From an uncultured Bacillaceae bacterium (GTDB lineage: Bacteria > Bacillota > Bacilli > Bacillales > Caldibacillaceae): DNA of 26,916 nucleotides. Where the stretch lies: positions 1 through 26,916 of the forward strand of contig CALKAK010000163.1 in NCBI GenBank assembly GCA_937983015.1. The letters run 5' to 3'. Shown one piece after another: positions 13,803 through 23,473 of this stretch (positions within the stretch are counted from its first letter, which is position 1; each line of letters opens with the position of its first letter). Under the pieces are notes generated by a model. It saw only the letters and a list, made by a program, of their open reading frames with translations. It did not search any database and was not told where the DNA came from. The position numbers and the translations under genes are program-made.

Positions 13803-15450
13803 ATGCCGAAATTATTGGTATCAGAAAAGTACAATTTTATGGATGAGGTGGAACAGTGCGCCAGCGATCCGGGAAAAATTGCGCTAAAATGGGTCAATGA
13901 AAGCAGCGCGGTAAAAAAATTACATACCGGGAATTAGCCACCTCAGTCCACTCGTATGCCCGTGCATTGTACAACCTGGGGTTACGAAAAGGGGATCGGG
14001 TTTTACTCATATCGCAGAAAGTACCGGAATCCTATTGTATGTATTTAGCCTGTTTAAAAAGCAGGGCTAGTTTTCATTCCATGTTCGGAAATGTTACGAG
14101 CCAGCGACCTGCAGTACCGCATCAATCATTCAGAAGCAAAAGCCGTCATCGTCTATGATCGATTAACAGAAGAGATAAATAAACTGGAAGGAACAACACC
14201 AACCTTGAAGTGGAAATTGATCGCTGGCGAACACCGGGAAGATGGCTGGATCAATTTAACAGAACTGGCGAAAAAGAAGAGCCGAATTTTGATTTCGTAG
14301 AGACTTATCGGGATGAGATGGCCATGCTTCCTTACACATCGGGGACGACAAGGAATCCAAAAGCGGTTGTTCATATCCATAACTGGTTTTATGCGCATCT
14401 CCAGGTAGCTCCAAAAGTATGGCTGGAGTTAAAAGAAGGGGACCTCGCCTGGGCGACCGCCGCACCGGGTTGGCAAAAATGGGTATGGAGCCCGTTCGTC
14501 TCAACCATCGGTATGGGAGCGACAGCCTTTGTTTACAGTGGACGGTTTGATGCGGAAAAGTATTTGCGGATGATTCAGGATTTTAAAGTGAACGTGATCT
14601 GCTGTACACCGACCGAATACCGTTTCATGGCAAAGCTAAACAATCTAAGTCAATTCGATCTTTTCTCATTACGAAGTGCAGTATCGGCCGGTGAACCCCT
14701 TAATGCCCAGGTGATCGATATGTTTGAAAAAAATTTCGGATTAACCGTTCGGGATGGTTATGGACAAACGGAAAATACGCTTGTAGTCGGTAATCTACCG
14801 GGGATGAAAGTGAAAAGGGTTCGATGGGGAAACCGGTTCCCGTTTACCGGGTGGAAAGTATCGATGAACATGGCGATCCGTGTGAACCGGGAGAAGTGGG
14901 TGATATCGCGATTCAAAAGGATACGCTGACGTTATTCAAGGGATATTTCAAAGATGAAGAAAGGACGAAAAAAGCGTTTCGTGGCGACTGGTATTTAACG
15001 GACGACCAAGCGCGCAAAGAAGACGGCTATTTCTAGTACGAAGGCCGCAGCGATGATATCATCATCAGTTCGAGGTATATGATCGGTCCTTTCGAGGTGG
15101 AGAACGCGCTGACTAAACACCCTCTCGTACGGGAATGTGCCGTTGTCGCCAGTCCCGATCCTGATCGTGGTGCGGCCGTGAAAGCATTTGTCGTTCTAGT
15201 CGATGAAGGGATTCCGAAAACCGAAGAACTCGTGAAAGAATTGTAGGAGCATGTAAAACAGATCACGGCCCCATATAAGTATCCACGAAAAATCGAGTTC
15301 GTTTCTGAACTCCCGAAAATGATCTCCGGGAAAATCCGCCGGGTCGAGTTGCGCCGAAAGAAGCCGGAAAGATTTCAATCCATAAAAATTCATAGCCGGG
15401 ATAATCACTTTTATTTTTCGTGTGGAAATTTATCGATAAACTTTCAATAG
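13803..15450 (+). pseudogene. Acyl-CoA synthetase (AMP-forming, AcsM/acetyl-CoA synthetase-like), multiply frameshifted
   Basis: The whole family pattern is readable in order across three frames. An N terminus starts at ATG 13803. Then come ITYRELA...LRKGDRVLL, a P-loop-like LPYTSGTTRNPKAVVH (normally TSGTTGNPK, so one key Gly is also changed to Arg), ATAAPGWQKW, SAGEPL, DGYGQTE, TGDW-like RGDWYLTDDQA, YEGRSDDIIISS and KMISGKIRRVELR. I count four frameshifts: one A lost in an A run near 13914-13920, one A gained near 14056, one A lost near 14271, and one base lost near 14817. Two nonsense codons are also present: TAG at 15034-15036, probably from TGG (Trp), and TAG at 15244-15246, probably from CAG (Gln). 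The enzyme would have activated acetate or a medium-chain acid with ATP and CoA. Length including lesions fits a 540-550 residue protein. Confidence 0.88.
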
Positions 15451-15501
15451 AATACATCAGTCGTCTAAATTTCTGTAAATATCATTGGTATAGACAAAAT
15501 T

Positions 15502-15545
15502 CACCGCCAAGGATCTTCGTTTATTCACTGTGGCGGTGTTTTTTT
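15502..15545 (+). terminator. Terminator after the acyl-CoA synthetase pseudogene
   Basis: CACCGCCA (15502-15509) pairs with TGGCGGTG (15531-15538), followed by seven or more T residues. Confidence 0.8.
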
Positions 15546-15604
15546 ATGCCTGGAAAAACTTTTTGAGATGATAGCAAATAATTTTAGAATAATAAAAAAC
15601 ATTG

Positions 15605-15610
15605 TATAAT
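15605..15610 (+). promoter_or_regulatory. -10 element of the SCP2 gene
   Basis: A consensus TATAAT lies 36 bases before the SCP2-domain start codon. The hexamer at 17-base spacing, TTTTAG (15582-15587), is a poor -35, so only the -10 is supported. Confidence 0.45.
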
Positions 15611-15645
15611 ACTATTAACCAAAGGCAAACAAGGGGGATGGTGAG

Positions 15646-15975
15646 ATGCTCGAGACATTACAAAAAATCGAACGTGTGTTGAATGAAAATCCGAAACCGC
15701 ATCAAGGGAGTCAATCGGTCTTTCAATTTGAGATCACAGGGGATGAAACGTACGTATTCCAACTGCATTTTAACGACGGGAAGGTAACCGTCGTTAACGA
15801 CACAGAACGGAAGGCGGATTGCACGTTGAGCATGTCGGAGGAGGTCTTCCACAAGTTTTTAAACGGGAAGATCAACGGGGCAATGGCCTACATGACTGGG
15901 AAATTAAAAATTCAGGGGGAAATCGGAAAGGCGCTAAAGCTAGAAAATTTATTGAAGGCGTACACGTTTAATTGA
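15646..15975 (+). CDS. SCP2 sterol-binding domain protein
   Basis: 109-residue stand-alone SCP2-type protein, the normal length for this single domain. The fold is seen in VFQFEITGDETYVFQLHF, the beta strand GKVTVV, ADCTLSMSEEVFHKFLNG (the typical CTL-ms-e-f--l--GK pattern), and AYMTGKLKIQGEIGKALKL at the C terminus. SCP2 domains hold lipids or acyl-CoAs in a hydrophobic pocket; in Bacillota such small proteins are often encoded near fatty-acid activation genes. The upstream neighbour is a dead acyl-CoA synthetase, so any joint role has been lost locally. AAGGGGGATGG precedes ATG 15646. The gene has its own -10 box and a strong terminator, so it is a single-gene transcript and appears intact. 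Confidence 0.88.
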   Translation: MLETLQKIERVLNENPKPHQGSQSVFQFEITGDETYVFQLHFNDGKVTVVNDTERKADCTLSMSEEVFHKFLNGKINGAMAYMTGKLKIQGEIGKALKLENLLKAYTFN

Positions 15976-16040
15976 TGGGTCGTTAATTAAATGTTTTTAT
16001 TTGCGAAATGGAGAAATCGTTTTCAATGAATCTAGCAAAC

Positions 16041-16088
16041 ACCTTTCTACCGGGAATTCCTTCCGGGGTACCGGTAGAAAGGTTTTTT
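16041..16088 (+). terminator. Terminator of the SCP2 gene
   Basis: CCTTTCTACCGG (16042-16053) and CCGGTAGAAAGG (16071-16082) form a perfect 12-base stem followed by six T residues. Confidence 0.9.
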
Positions 16089-16244
16089 CAATGAGCGCGA
16101 TCGTGCTAACCGATGAAATGTGAAAGTTTTACAAGGTAAAACGATTAAATTTTACTATCAATTATTTATAAAGTTTTAAAAACCTGGTAAATTCTATATA
16201 AAAGTTTTTCGGGAATATTGGTATGACGTAAGCGGTGATCCTCT

Positions 16245-17441
16245 ATGAACCTTTTGGAGTTAGTGAAAAACTTAGAATCGGAATTGATCGAGATTCGGCG
16301 TCATCTTCATCGCAATCCGGAATTAAGTTACGAGGAATACGAAACGGCGAAATTTATTCAAGATAAATTACGTTCGTATGGAATCCCGTTTAAAAGCGGG
16401 ATCGCTGGAACCGGTATCTTGGGGATCATCAAGGGGAAAGATGAAGGAGGCGTCGTCGCTTTACGAGCGGATATGGACGCACTCCCGATTCAAGAAGAAA
16501 ATGACCATGATTTTATCTCGAAAAAGAAAAATATCATGCACGCTTGTGGGCATGATGCCCATATGGCGATGCTACTCGGTGCCGGTAAAATTCTCAATCA
16601 ATTGCGAGATCGGTTACAGGGAACGGTTCTACTCGTGTTTCAACCGGCAGAGGAAAAAACGCCCGTCGGCGGCGCCAAACCGATGTTGGAGGCTGGCGTG
16701 TTCCGGGAAATCAAGCCGGATGTTATCTACGGACAGCATGTCTGGCCCGATCTTCCCGCCGGTCAATTCGGGATTCGCGATCGTGAGATGATGGGAGCCA
16801 GCGACGGATTTAAGATCACGATCAGAGGAACAGGCGGTCACGCGAGCATGCCGCATAAGACGAATGATCCGATTGTTACGGCAGCCTACCTCATCACGAA
16901 TTTACAAACCATCGTCGCAAGGAGCGTTGATCCACTAGAGGCGGCTGTTGTAACCATTGGAAAAATCGAAGGGGGCAGCGCCCGCAATATCATCGGTAAT
17001 CAAGTCACACTGGAAGGCACGGTGCGGACGTATCAACCCCGGATTAAAGAGAAAGTAAAAGAACGTCTCTTTGCGATCGCCAATCATACGGCGGAAATGT
17101 ATGGGAACACCGTTGAAGTGGAATACTACGATGGCTATCCAGCCACGATCAACACTCCAGAGTGGGCGAAACTGGCCCGAAGCACGGCACAAAAATTATT
17201 CGGTGAGGAAGCGACTCCGGATGTCGATCCCGTTTTAGCCGCCGAAGATTTTAGTCGTTTTCTCGAAGAGATTCCCGGAGCCTTCATCTGGCTCGGTACG
17301 AGATTACAAGATGCGGAGAAACAAAGAGGACTCCATGATCCCCGCTTCGACATCAATGAAACGGCTCTCGCAAAAGGAACTGCTTTCTTCGTACAACTTG
17401 CCCTCGATACTTTAAAAGAGTTGCGGAAGTCGAAGACATAG
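16245..17441 (+). CDS. M20D family amidohydrolase (HipO / N-acyl-amino-acid hydrolase-like)
   Basis: 398-residue zinc-dependent peptidase-M20 enzyme, normal length. Metal and catalytic motifs are present: LHRNPELSYEEYETA (21-35), RADMDALP (74-81), HACGHDAHMAM (99-109), PAEE (134-137, catalytic Glu), GQHVWP, the dimerisation-domain GGHASMPH, ARNIIG, and the closing LHDPRFDINE. Relatives remove an acyl group from N-acyl amino acids (hippurate, N-acetyl-cysteine, N-acetyl-diaminopimelate or IAA-amino acids). Start: ATG 16245 fits the family N terminus, with only a modest ribosome-binding site (AAGCGGTGAT). There is no signal peptide, so it is cytoplasmic. It is the first of three M20 enzymes in this region but is separated from the abg-like genes by 350 non-coding bases, so it is probably its own transcript. 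Family certain, substrate not. Confidence 0.9.
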   Translation: MNLLELVKNLESELIEIRRHLHRNPELSYEEYETAKFIQDKLRSYGIPFKSGIAGTGILGIIKGKDEGGVVALRADMDALPIQEENDHDFISKKKNIMHACGHDAHMAMLLGAGKILNQLRDRLQGTVLLVFQPAEEKTPVGGAKPMLEAGVFREIKPDVIYGQHVWPDLPAGQFGIRDREMMGASDGFKITIRGTGGHASMPHKTNDPIVTAAYLITNLQTIVARSVDPLEAAVVTIGKIEGGSARNIIGNQVTLEGTVRTYQPRIKEKVKERLFAIANHTAEMYGNTVEVEYYDGYPATINTPEWAKLARSTAQKLFGEEATPDVDPVLAAEDFSRFLEEIPGAFIWLGTRLQDAEKQRGLHDPRFDINETALAKGTAFFVQLALDTLKELRKSKT

Positions 17442-17792
17442 GCTTTTTACCACCACTTGGGGATACTCTTTACCGCGTTTTAGATCCATTCAAGTTCGGC
17501 TACGAACAAGGTGATTTAAAAGCATATAATTCTTAAAAGTCGATAATTTATTAATAAACGGGGTGGTCGCGCCCCGGCATTTTTTCGGAAAAATTAAGCA
17601 ATCTTTTTGCCCGATAACAAACAACCTTAGTACGTAAGAAGAGTTGTTGAAACTTCGGTTTTCGAGTGCGTGAGTAAATTTTTCTGATAGATGGTTTGCT
17701 TTTTTGTGGAAATGCAATTGTTCCATATTGAAGATCGAGATCAAGCATCTTATGCGGATGTGCTCCATTTCTGAAAATAGGAGGTTTCGAGA
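17442..17792. other. Intergenic region between M20D and abgB-like genes
   Basis: About 350 bases with no supported gene. It contains the hairpin at 17559-17585 and the ribosome-binding site AGGAGG at 17779-17784. A TATAAT at 17525-17530 has no matching -35, so no promoter is assigned. Confidence 0.45.
17559..17585 (+). terminator. Probable terminator after the M20D gene
   Basis: CGGGG (17559-17563) pairs with CCCCG (17572-17576) around an 8-base loop; six T residues follow a three-base spacer. The stem is short, so strength is uncertain. Confidence 0.4.
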
Positions 17793-19219
17793 TTGAAGGC
17801 CTATATCGAGCGATATTTACAGAGAATCGAGAGTATTTTGAAAATGTATCGTCTTACATTTACTATCATCCCGAAACCCGTTTTGAGGAATATAAGTCCG
17901 CTGAATTTTTGGCAAGACAATGCGAAAAACAGGGGTTTACAGTAGAGCGAAATGCCGGGAATATTGAAACGGCCTTTGTGGCTACTTACGGTTCAGGAAA
18001 ACCGGTTATCGGATTTTTAGGCGAATACGATGCTCTCTCGGGGCTCGGTCAGAAGCCGAACGTATTCAAACGGGAATCCGATGGGAAGGAAAATGGTCAC
18101 GGCTGCGGCCACAATTTACTCGGTACAGGAGCGTTTGCCGCCGCTTGTGCAGTAAAACACTATTTGGAAACACATAATCTTGAGGGGACTGTGAAGTTTT
18201 TCGGTTGCCCGGGTGAAGAGGGGGGATCAGGAAAAACCTTCATGGTCCGGGAGGGGGTTTTTGATGGCGTCGATATCGCTTTAACGTGGCATCCAGCAAC
18301 CGTCAATGCCGTGATGAGTTTATCGATGCTCGCTAATTACCAGGTGTATTTCCGCTTTACCGGAACGCCATCCCACGCGGCGGGTTCCCCCCATCTAGGT
18401 CGAAGTGCCTTGGATGCGGTGGAATTGATGAATGTCGGTGTCAATTACTTGCGGGAGCATGTAATCGACGAGGCCCGTATCCATTATGCTGTGACAGATA
18501 CGGGCGGGATCTCCCCGAATGTCGTGCAGGCGCAGGCGGAAGTTCTATACCTCATTCGCGCACCGAAAATTTCCGATGTGGAAAGTATTTATCAACGAAT
18601 GATCAAGATCGCCCGGGGGGCGGCGCTTATGACGGAGACGGAAGTGGAGATCCGCTTTGATAAAGCGTGCTCGAATTTTGTGCCGAACAGGCATCTTGAA
18701 AAAATCCTGTACGAAAAACTCGTGGAAACCGGTGCGGGAGAATTTACTGAAGAAGAACAAAAATTTGCCGAAAACATGTGGCAAACCTTTTCTGAGGAAG
18801 AGAAAAAGAATGCCATCCCCGCCATGAAGGGTTTTGGTTATCAAGGGGATGGTAAGGAGTTCACCGGAAAGTACCTAGCAGATACGATTTCTCCTTATCA
18901 ACCCTCTGACGAAATCTTGATGGGCTCTACTGATGTGGGGGATGTGAGCTGGGTCGTGCCGACCGCGCAACTTAGTTCTGCAACCGCCGTCATCGGAACA
19001 AGCTTGCATTCATGGCAGATGACCGCGCAAGGTTTGACAAGTATCGCAAATAAAGGGATGTTACGGGCGGCTCAGGCCCTGGCTTTAACAGGTTTACATG
19101 TCATCATCTCGCCGCAAGATTTACAAAAAATTAAGGAAGAGTTTGCGGCCTTTCAGAAAGAAAATCCATATCACTGTCCGATTCCGGCGGACGTTCGACC
19201 GTCAAAACTAAAAAAATAG
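17793..19219 (+). CDS. abgB: AbgB-like M20 aminobenzoyl-glutamate hydrolase subunit, doubtful 5' end
   Basis: The M20 zinc hydrolase resembles AbgB, the second subunit of p-aminobenzoyl-glutamate hydrolase. Motifs are HPETRFEEYKSAEFLA, GEYDALSGLGQ, GHGCGHNLLGTGAF, PGEEGGSGK, the dimerisation loop GTPSHAAGSPHLGRSALDA, and STDVGDVSWVVP near the end. From 17909 onward the frame is fully open. The 5' end is odd: the strong AGGAGG at 17779-17784 points to TTG 17793, which reads LKAYIERYLQRIES and then runs out of frame. The continuation YFENVSSYIYYHPE is one frame away. Restoring one T after 17834 joins them into a 475-residue protein of family length. Alternatively translation starts at ATT 17792, which is already in the long frame. 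It stands 16 bases before an AbgT-like gene that is frameshifted too. Functional status is uncertain. Confidence 0.75.
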
Positions 19220-19235
19220 TAAAGAAGGTGAATTT

Positions 19236-20746
19236 ATGAAGAAAAACAAAGGTTGGTTTTATCGCTTTTTAGATGGAGTAGAACGTGTCGGAAATAAATT
19301 ACCCAACCGTTTATCCTCTTTATCATTTTGTCGTTGATCGTGATTGCTATTTCATGGGTTGCAAGCATGTTTAATGCTAGCGTGATCCATCCAGGAACGG
19401 GTGAAGAATTAGCGATTAAAAACCTTGCCTCTGGTGAAGGGATTCAGTTCATATTGACATCCACGCTCACCAATTTTACCGGATTTGCACCTTTAGGCCT
19501 GGTCCTAGTCATGATGTTTGGAATCGGTCTGGCGGAAAAAGTCGGATTACTCGATCATGCAATCCGTAAGACGATCTTACAATCACCGCCGAAACTCGTT
19601 ACCTATACTGTCGTCTTTGTCGGTATCATCGGGAATATCGTATCGGATGCGTCGATTGTATTGATTCCACCTCTTGCGGCTTATGTGTTCCACAAAATGG
19701 GACGTCACCCGTTGGCTGGACTTGCTGCAGGGTTTGCCGGGGCCGGAGCTGGATTTACGGCAAACTTATTTATAGCGGGAACGGATGTGCTGTTGTCTGG
19801 GATTGCGACGGAAGCTGCCCAAATCATGGATGCGAACTTTGTGGTCACTCCGGTCGATAACTGGTATTTCAACATCGTTTCTGTCTTCCTGTTGACCCTC
19901 GTCGGTGGATTGATCACCACACGAATCATCGAACCGAGATTGGGAACCTATCAAAATGGTGATATCCAAATCGATGATCGTGAAGAATTACCGGATGCGG
20001 ATAAAGGGTTACGTAATGCTGGAATTGCTGGACTGATTTATATTGCGCTTATTGTTCTTGTGATCATGTTACCGAACAGCCCTTTACGGAATGAAGAAGG
20101 CGGACTCGTTCCTTCTCCGTTTATCAGCGGTATCGTACCAATCCTTCTTTTATTCTTTGTCACCATGGGATGCGCTTATGGGATCACGGTTGGAAAAATT
20201 AAATCAAGCAAAGATATTAGCCGTTATATGGAAGAGTCGGTAAAAGAATTATCTGGTTATATTGTATTGGTTTTTGCCATTGCACAGTTCATTGCCTATT
20301 TTAACTGGTCTAATTTGGGAATCTGGATTGCGGTAAACGGTGCAGAATTTTTGCAGGACATTAATTTCACCGGGATCGGTTTGATCGTCGCCTACAGCTT
20401 GTTCACGGCACTGCTCGATTTCATCATCACTTCCGGTTCGGCAAAATGGGCCCTTGAAGCTCCGATTTTTATCCCGATGTTCATGCAATTAGGTTATCAT
20501 CCGGCATTTACTCAAGTTGCTTATCGTATTGCTGACTCTTCTATCAATGTCATTACACCTTTATCTCCATATATGATCATTATCCTATCATTCATGAAAC
20601 GTTATGATAAAAACGCCGGCATCGGTTCTTATATTTCGTTGATGTTGCCGTATGCTGTTGGCTTTTTAGTGACATGGATTATTTTACTGCTCGTCTTCTA
20701 TTTCACCGGTATGCCGATCGGTCCGGGAATCACTCCACATTTATAA
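19236..20746 (+). pseudogene. abgT: AbgT family transporter with one-base frameshift near the start
   Basis: An aminobenzoyl-glutamate/antimetabolite transporter of the AbgT family, about 503 residues if repaired, as expected. The N terminus from ATG 19236 (ribosome-binding site AAGAAGGTG) reads FYRFLDGVERVGNKLPN, a hallmark of the family, and then shifts frame. The rest is intact from about 19309: SWVASMF, HPGTGEELAIKNLASGEG, NFTGFAPLGLVLVMMFGIGL, DASIVLIPPLAAYVFHK, the second-half SGSAKWALEAPIFIPMFM, and ADSSINVITPLSPYMIII. One missing C in AACCG at 19305-19309 (AACCCG restores NPFILFI) explains everything. About ten membrane segments are visible. Without the first 24 residues a start at TTG 19328 would lose the first helix. 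Whether this is true inactivation or a homopolymer sequencing error cannot be decided here. It lies between abgB-like and abgA-like genes. Confidence 0.8.
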
Positions 20747-20826
20747 TGAAATTCCCTTTTCAGTGATGGAAGGAAAGTTGATCGCTGTACTTCGGTTGAG
20801 GAAAAAATGGTTAATAAATGAAAGTG

Positions 20827-20856
20827 AAAGCAGGTGGCGTGCCACCTGCTTTATTT
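20827..20856 (+). terminator. Terminator after the abgT-like gene
   Basis: AAAGCAGGTGGC (20827-20838) and GCCACCTGCTTT (20841-20852) are perfect 12-base arms, followed by a T-rich ATTTTC. It separates abgBT from abgA transcriptionally. Confidence 0.75.
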
Positions 20857-20923
20857 TCATGTTTTTATCTGTCATGATGAATATAGATAAATGAATTGTT
20901 GAATTCTTACGGGAGGGTGCAAG

Positions 20924-22207
20924 TTGCAGGAAGAACTGGGGAAACAGCTCGTCAAGTGGCGTCGTGATTTTCATATGTATCCAGAAACGGGTTTTTTGGA
21001 AATGCGCACAGCTTCAATTGTTGCGCGTATTCTTGCCAGGTTAGGATTCAAACTCCAACTCGGAAAAGAGGTCATGGCTCCTGTACATTGTATGGGCATG
21101 CCGGATAAGGAGGAAATCCAGCGTCATGCTGAGTGGGCAAGAAAAAATGGGGCCGATCCGGAGTTTTTACCGTATTTTCAGGAAGGTTATACAGGCGTTG
21201 TCGGTGTTTGGGAGACGGGACGAACGGGACCGACCCTCGCCTTTCGCTTTGATATGGATGCCCTACCGATCCATGAATCTGAAGAGGCAAGCCATTTTCC
21301 GAATCAAGAAGGTTTTCGTTCGCGCGTTCCCGGGAGAATGCATGCATGCGGCCATGATGCCCATATTGCGATTGGACTCGGTTTGGCGACATTAATCGCG
21401 GAAAATCACGAGAATTTGCAAGGAACGATTAAACTCATTTTTCAGCCAGCGGAAGAAGGAACACGCGGTGCCAAGGCGATGGTGGAGACTGGGGTTGTCG
21501 ATGATGTGGATTATTTCATCGCCACACATATCGGTACAGGTGTCCCCCACCGCCAGTTTGTAGCGGCGAATAACGGGTTTTTCGCTACATCGAAGCTGGA
21601 TATTTATTTAAAAGGTGTTGCCGCACATGCAGGCGGGGCACCGGAAGCGGGGCGGAATGCTCTTTTGGCAGCGGCAAATGCGGTGTTAAATATACACGCG
21701 ATCCCCCGTCATTCTGCCGGGGCAACGAGGGTTAACGTCGGTGAACTGCATGCTGGAACGGGTAGAAATATCATTCCGGACCGGGCGGTATTAAAAGTGG
21801 AAACACGCGGTGATACATCGGAACTCAATGATTATATGAAAAATCAAGTAGAACAGATTATCCACGCTGCGGCGCATATGTATCAGGTCGATTATGAGAT
21901 TAAACTAACCGGGGAAGCCAGAAGCTGTCCATGTTCGCCAGATCTCGCACGAGTACTGGCCGCTTGCGCGGAAGAACACCGATGGATTGAAAAAGCCATA
22001 TTAGAAAAGAATGAACGGTCCGGGTCCGAAGATGCCACCTATTTTATGGAAAAAGTACAACGAAATGGAGGACAGGCAACATACTGTATTTTCGGAACGG
22101 AGCTTGCTAGCGGGCATCATAATGAAAAATTCGATATCAACGAAGAGTCGCTACTTCCGGCTGCGGAAATTTTATTCCGGTCCATACTGAGGTTAACAAG
22201 TCCATAG
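20924..22207 (+). CDS. abgA: AbgA-like p-aminobenzoyl-glutamate hydrolase subunit A (M20D)
   Basis: 427-residue M20 zinc hydrolase that aligns by eye with E. coli AbgA (436 residues) over its whole length. Motifs include RRDFHMYPETGF (13-24), FRFDMDALP (107-115), MHACGHDAH (139-147), PAEEGTRGAKAMV (175-187), VDYFIATHIGTGVP, HAGGAPEAGRNALLAAA, ARVNVGE-like TRVNVGELHAGTGRNIIP, GSEDATYFM, and HHNEKFDINEE at the C terminus. The AbgA-specific insert between the first helix and the first zinc motif (about residues 50-90, with CMGMP) is present, separating it from the shorter HipO-type enzyme at 16245. It cleaves the amide bond of p-aminobenzoyl-glutamate or a similar folate fragment or dipeptide in the cytoplasm. 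Start: TTG 20924 behind GGGAGGG; no better start exists. It has its own terminator on both sides, so it is expressed apart from abgB/abgT here. Confidence 0.9.
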   Translation: MQEELGKQLVKWRRDFHMYPETGFLEMRTASIVARILARLGFKLQLGKEVMAPVHCMGMPDKEEIQRHAEWARKNGADPEFLPYFQEGYTGVVGVWETGRTGPTLAFRFDMDALPIHESEEASHFPNQEGFRSRVPGRMHACGHDAHIAIGLGLATLIAENHENLQGTIKLIFQPAEEGTRGAKAMVETGVVDDVDYFIATHIGTGVPHRQFVAANNGFFATSKLDIYLKGVAAHAGGAPEAGRNALLAAANAVLNIHAIPRHSAGATRVNVGELHAGTGRNIIPDRAVLKVETRGDTSELNDYMKNQVEQIIHAAAHMYQVDYEIKLTGEARSCPCSPDLARVLAACAEEHRWIEKAILEKNERSGSEDATYFMEKVQRNGGQATYCIFGTELASGHHNEKFDINEESLLPAAEILFRSILRLTSP

Positions 22208-22231
22208 GTTTATAAGGTTTAATTAGTCGTT

Positions 22232-22280
22232 GCGGGGCATCAGGCGGGAAACCTTCTCGTCCCTTTGCCCCGCTTTTTTT
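22232..22280 (+). terminator. Terminator of abgA
   Basis: GCGGGGCA (22232-22239) pairs with TGCCCCGC (22266-22273) and is followed by seven T residues. Confidence 0.85.
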
Positions 22281-22418
22281 ATTGGTACAGATGGAGCTTT
22301 TAAACGATCTGAATGGGGCAAAGATTTTGCCGGAGATTAAACAGGAATCTGGTATTTTATCGATCTTTCCCACATATGCATGAATAGATTCATAGTTTAT
22401 CAGGGGAGGTCATGGTAT

Positions 22419-23465
22419 ATGCGAAAATTTTTCCACGCGCTAGTATTATTCACTTTAGCAGCCCTCCTTGCCGCCTGTTCCGGTAACGGGACGGGTAATG
22501 AAGAAGCAATTGAAGAAAATGAGGGCACTGAAGAAGAGACAGAGGGAACTGAAAGCACGTGGGCACCGGAGCGACCCCTTGAGATCGTCGCGACAGCCGG
22601 ACCCGGAAGCGGCTGGGATACTACCGCCCGGATGGCAGCGAAAGTATTGGAAGAAGAGGACTTGATCGATGTGGGAATCGGTGTTGTCAACAAACCGGGT
22701 GGTGGTGGAGCGGTTGGATGGGCATACGTTTATGGTAAGAACGATCCACATACCATTTTTGTCACGTCTCCACCGATGCTTCTCGTTCCGTTGAACGGTC
22801 AATCGGAATACAATTATGAGGATTTTACGCCGATCGCGAACTTGATCGCTGATTATGGAGCGATCGTGGTTCGGGCTGATGCACCGTGGGATGATCTGAA
22901 CGATCTATTCGAAGATATGAAAGCGGATCCGACGAGCATCACTGTGATTGGCGCATCGGCACCGGGAAGCATGGATCATATTCAATTCGTTCGGGTCGCT
23001 AAGGAAGCGGGGGTGGATATCAAGCAAATTAAATACGTTTCCGATCAGGAAGGTGGGGCCCTTACCCAATTACTAAATGGGAATGTTGAGGTTTATTCTA
23101 CCGGGGTCGCGGAAACGATCGAACAGGTCCGGGCAGGAAATATTAAGGTGTTAGCGGTTACAGCAGAAGAACGGTTAAAAGGGGAAGTACTCGAAGAATT
23201 TCCAACAGTGAAAGAACAAGGAATCGATGCGACGTTCATTAACTGGAGAGGATTTTTCGGACCGCCAAATCTGGATTTCGCTGCCCTGTCCTATTATGAG
23301 GAGATGTTCCGCAGGCTTAGCGAGTCAGAGGGATGGGCCGAGGTACGTGCGCAATTTGGCTGGGATGAGTTATTTATCGGGTCAGAAGAATATGTGGAGT
23401 TTTTAAAACAAGAAAATGAAGCGATGAAGACCATACTTGATGAGCTTGGCTTAGGGAATGAATAA
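22419..23465 (+). CDS. tctC: Tripartite tricarboxylate transporter substrate-binding lipoprotein TctC
   Basis: 348-residue Bug/TctC-family binding lipoprotein. A signal peptide (MRKFFHALVLF) ends in the lipobox LAAC with Cys20 as lipid anchor. An acidic linker rich in Glu and Thr (about 25-45) leads to the binding domain starting PERPLEIVATAGPGSGWDTT, with VVNKPGGGGAVGW in the classical ligand-binding loop, then IGASAPGSMDHI and GFFGPPNL. The family binds small carboxylates outside the membrane and hands them to TctAB. Start: ATG 22419 has AGGGGAGG nine bases upstream; an in-frame start 13 codons earlier would spoil the signal peptide. An attenuator-like hairpin follows the stop. The gene order C-B-A is the usual one. 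The substrate cannot be read from the sequence; citrate-like acids are typical. Confidence 0.9.
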   Translation: MRKFFHALVLFTLAALLAACSGNGTGNEEAIEENEGTEEETEGTESTWAPERPLEIVATAGPGSGWDTTARMAAKVLEEEDLIDVGIGVVNKPGGGGAVGWAYVYGKNDPHTIFVTSPPMLLVPLNGQSEYNYEDFTPIANLIADYGAIVVRADAPWDDLNDLFEDMKADPTSITVIGASAPGSMDHIQFVRVAKEAGVDIKQIKYVSDQEGGALTQLLNGNVEVYSTGVAETIEQVRAGNIKVLAVTAEERLKGEVLEEFPTVKEQGIDATFINWRGFFGPPNLDFAALSYYEEMFRRLSESEGWAEVRAQFGWDELFIGSEEYVEFLKQENEAMKTILDELGLGNE

Positions 23466-23473
23466 AAACGATC

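Noticed and set aside
17490..17768. Open frames of 92 and 65 codons on the - strand in the gap before abgB.
   Set aside because: No ribosome-binding site, no recognisable motifs, and they overlap each other and a hairpin.
18545..18844. 99-codon - strand frame inside the abgB-like gene.
   Set aside because: Antisense shadow of a well-supported M20 coding region.
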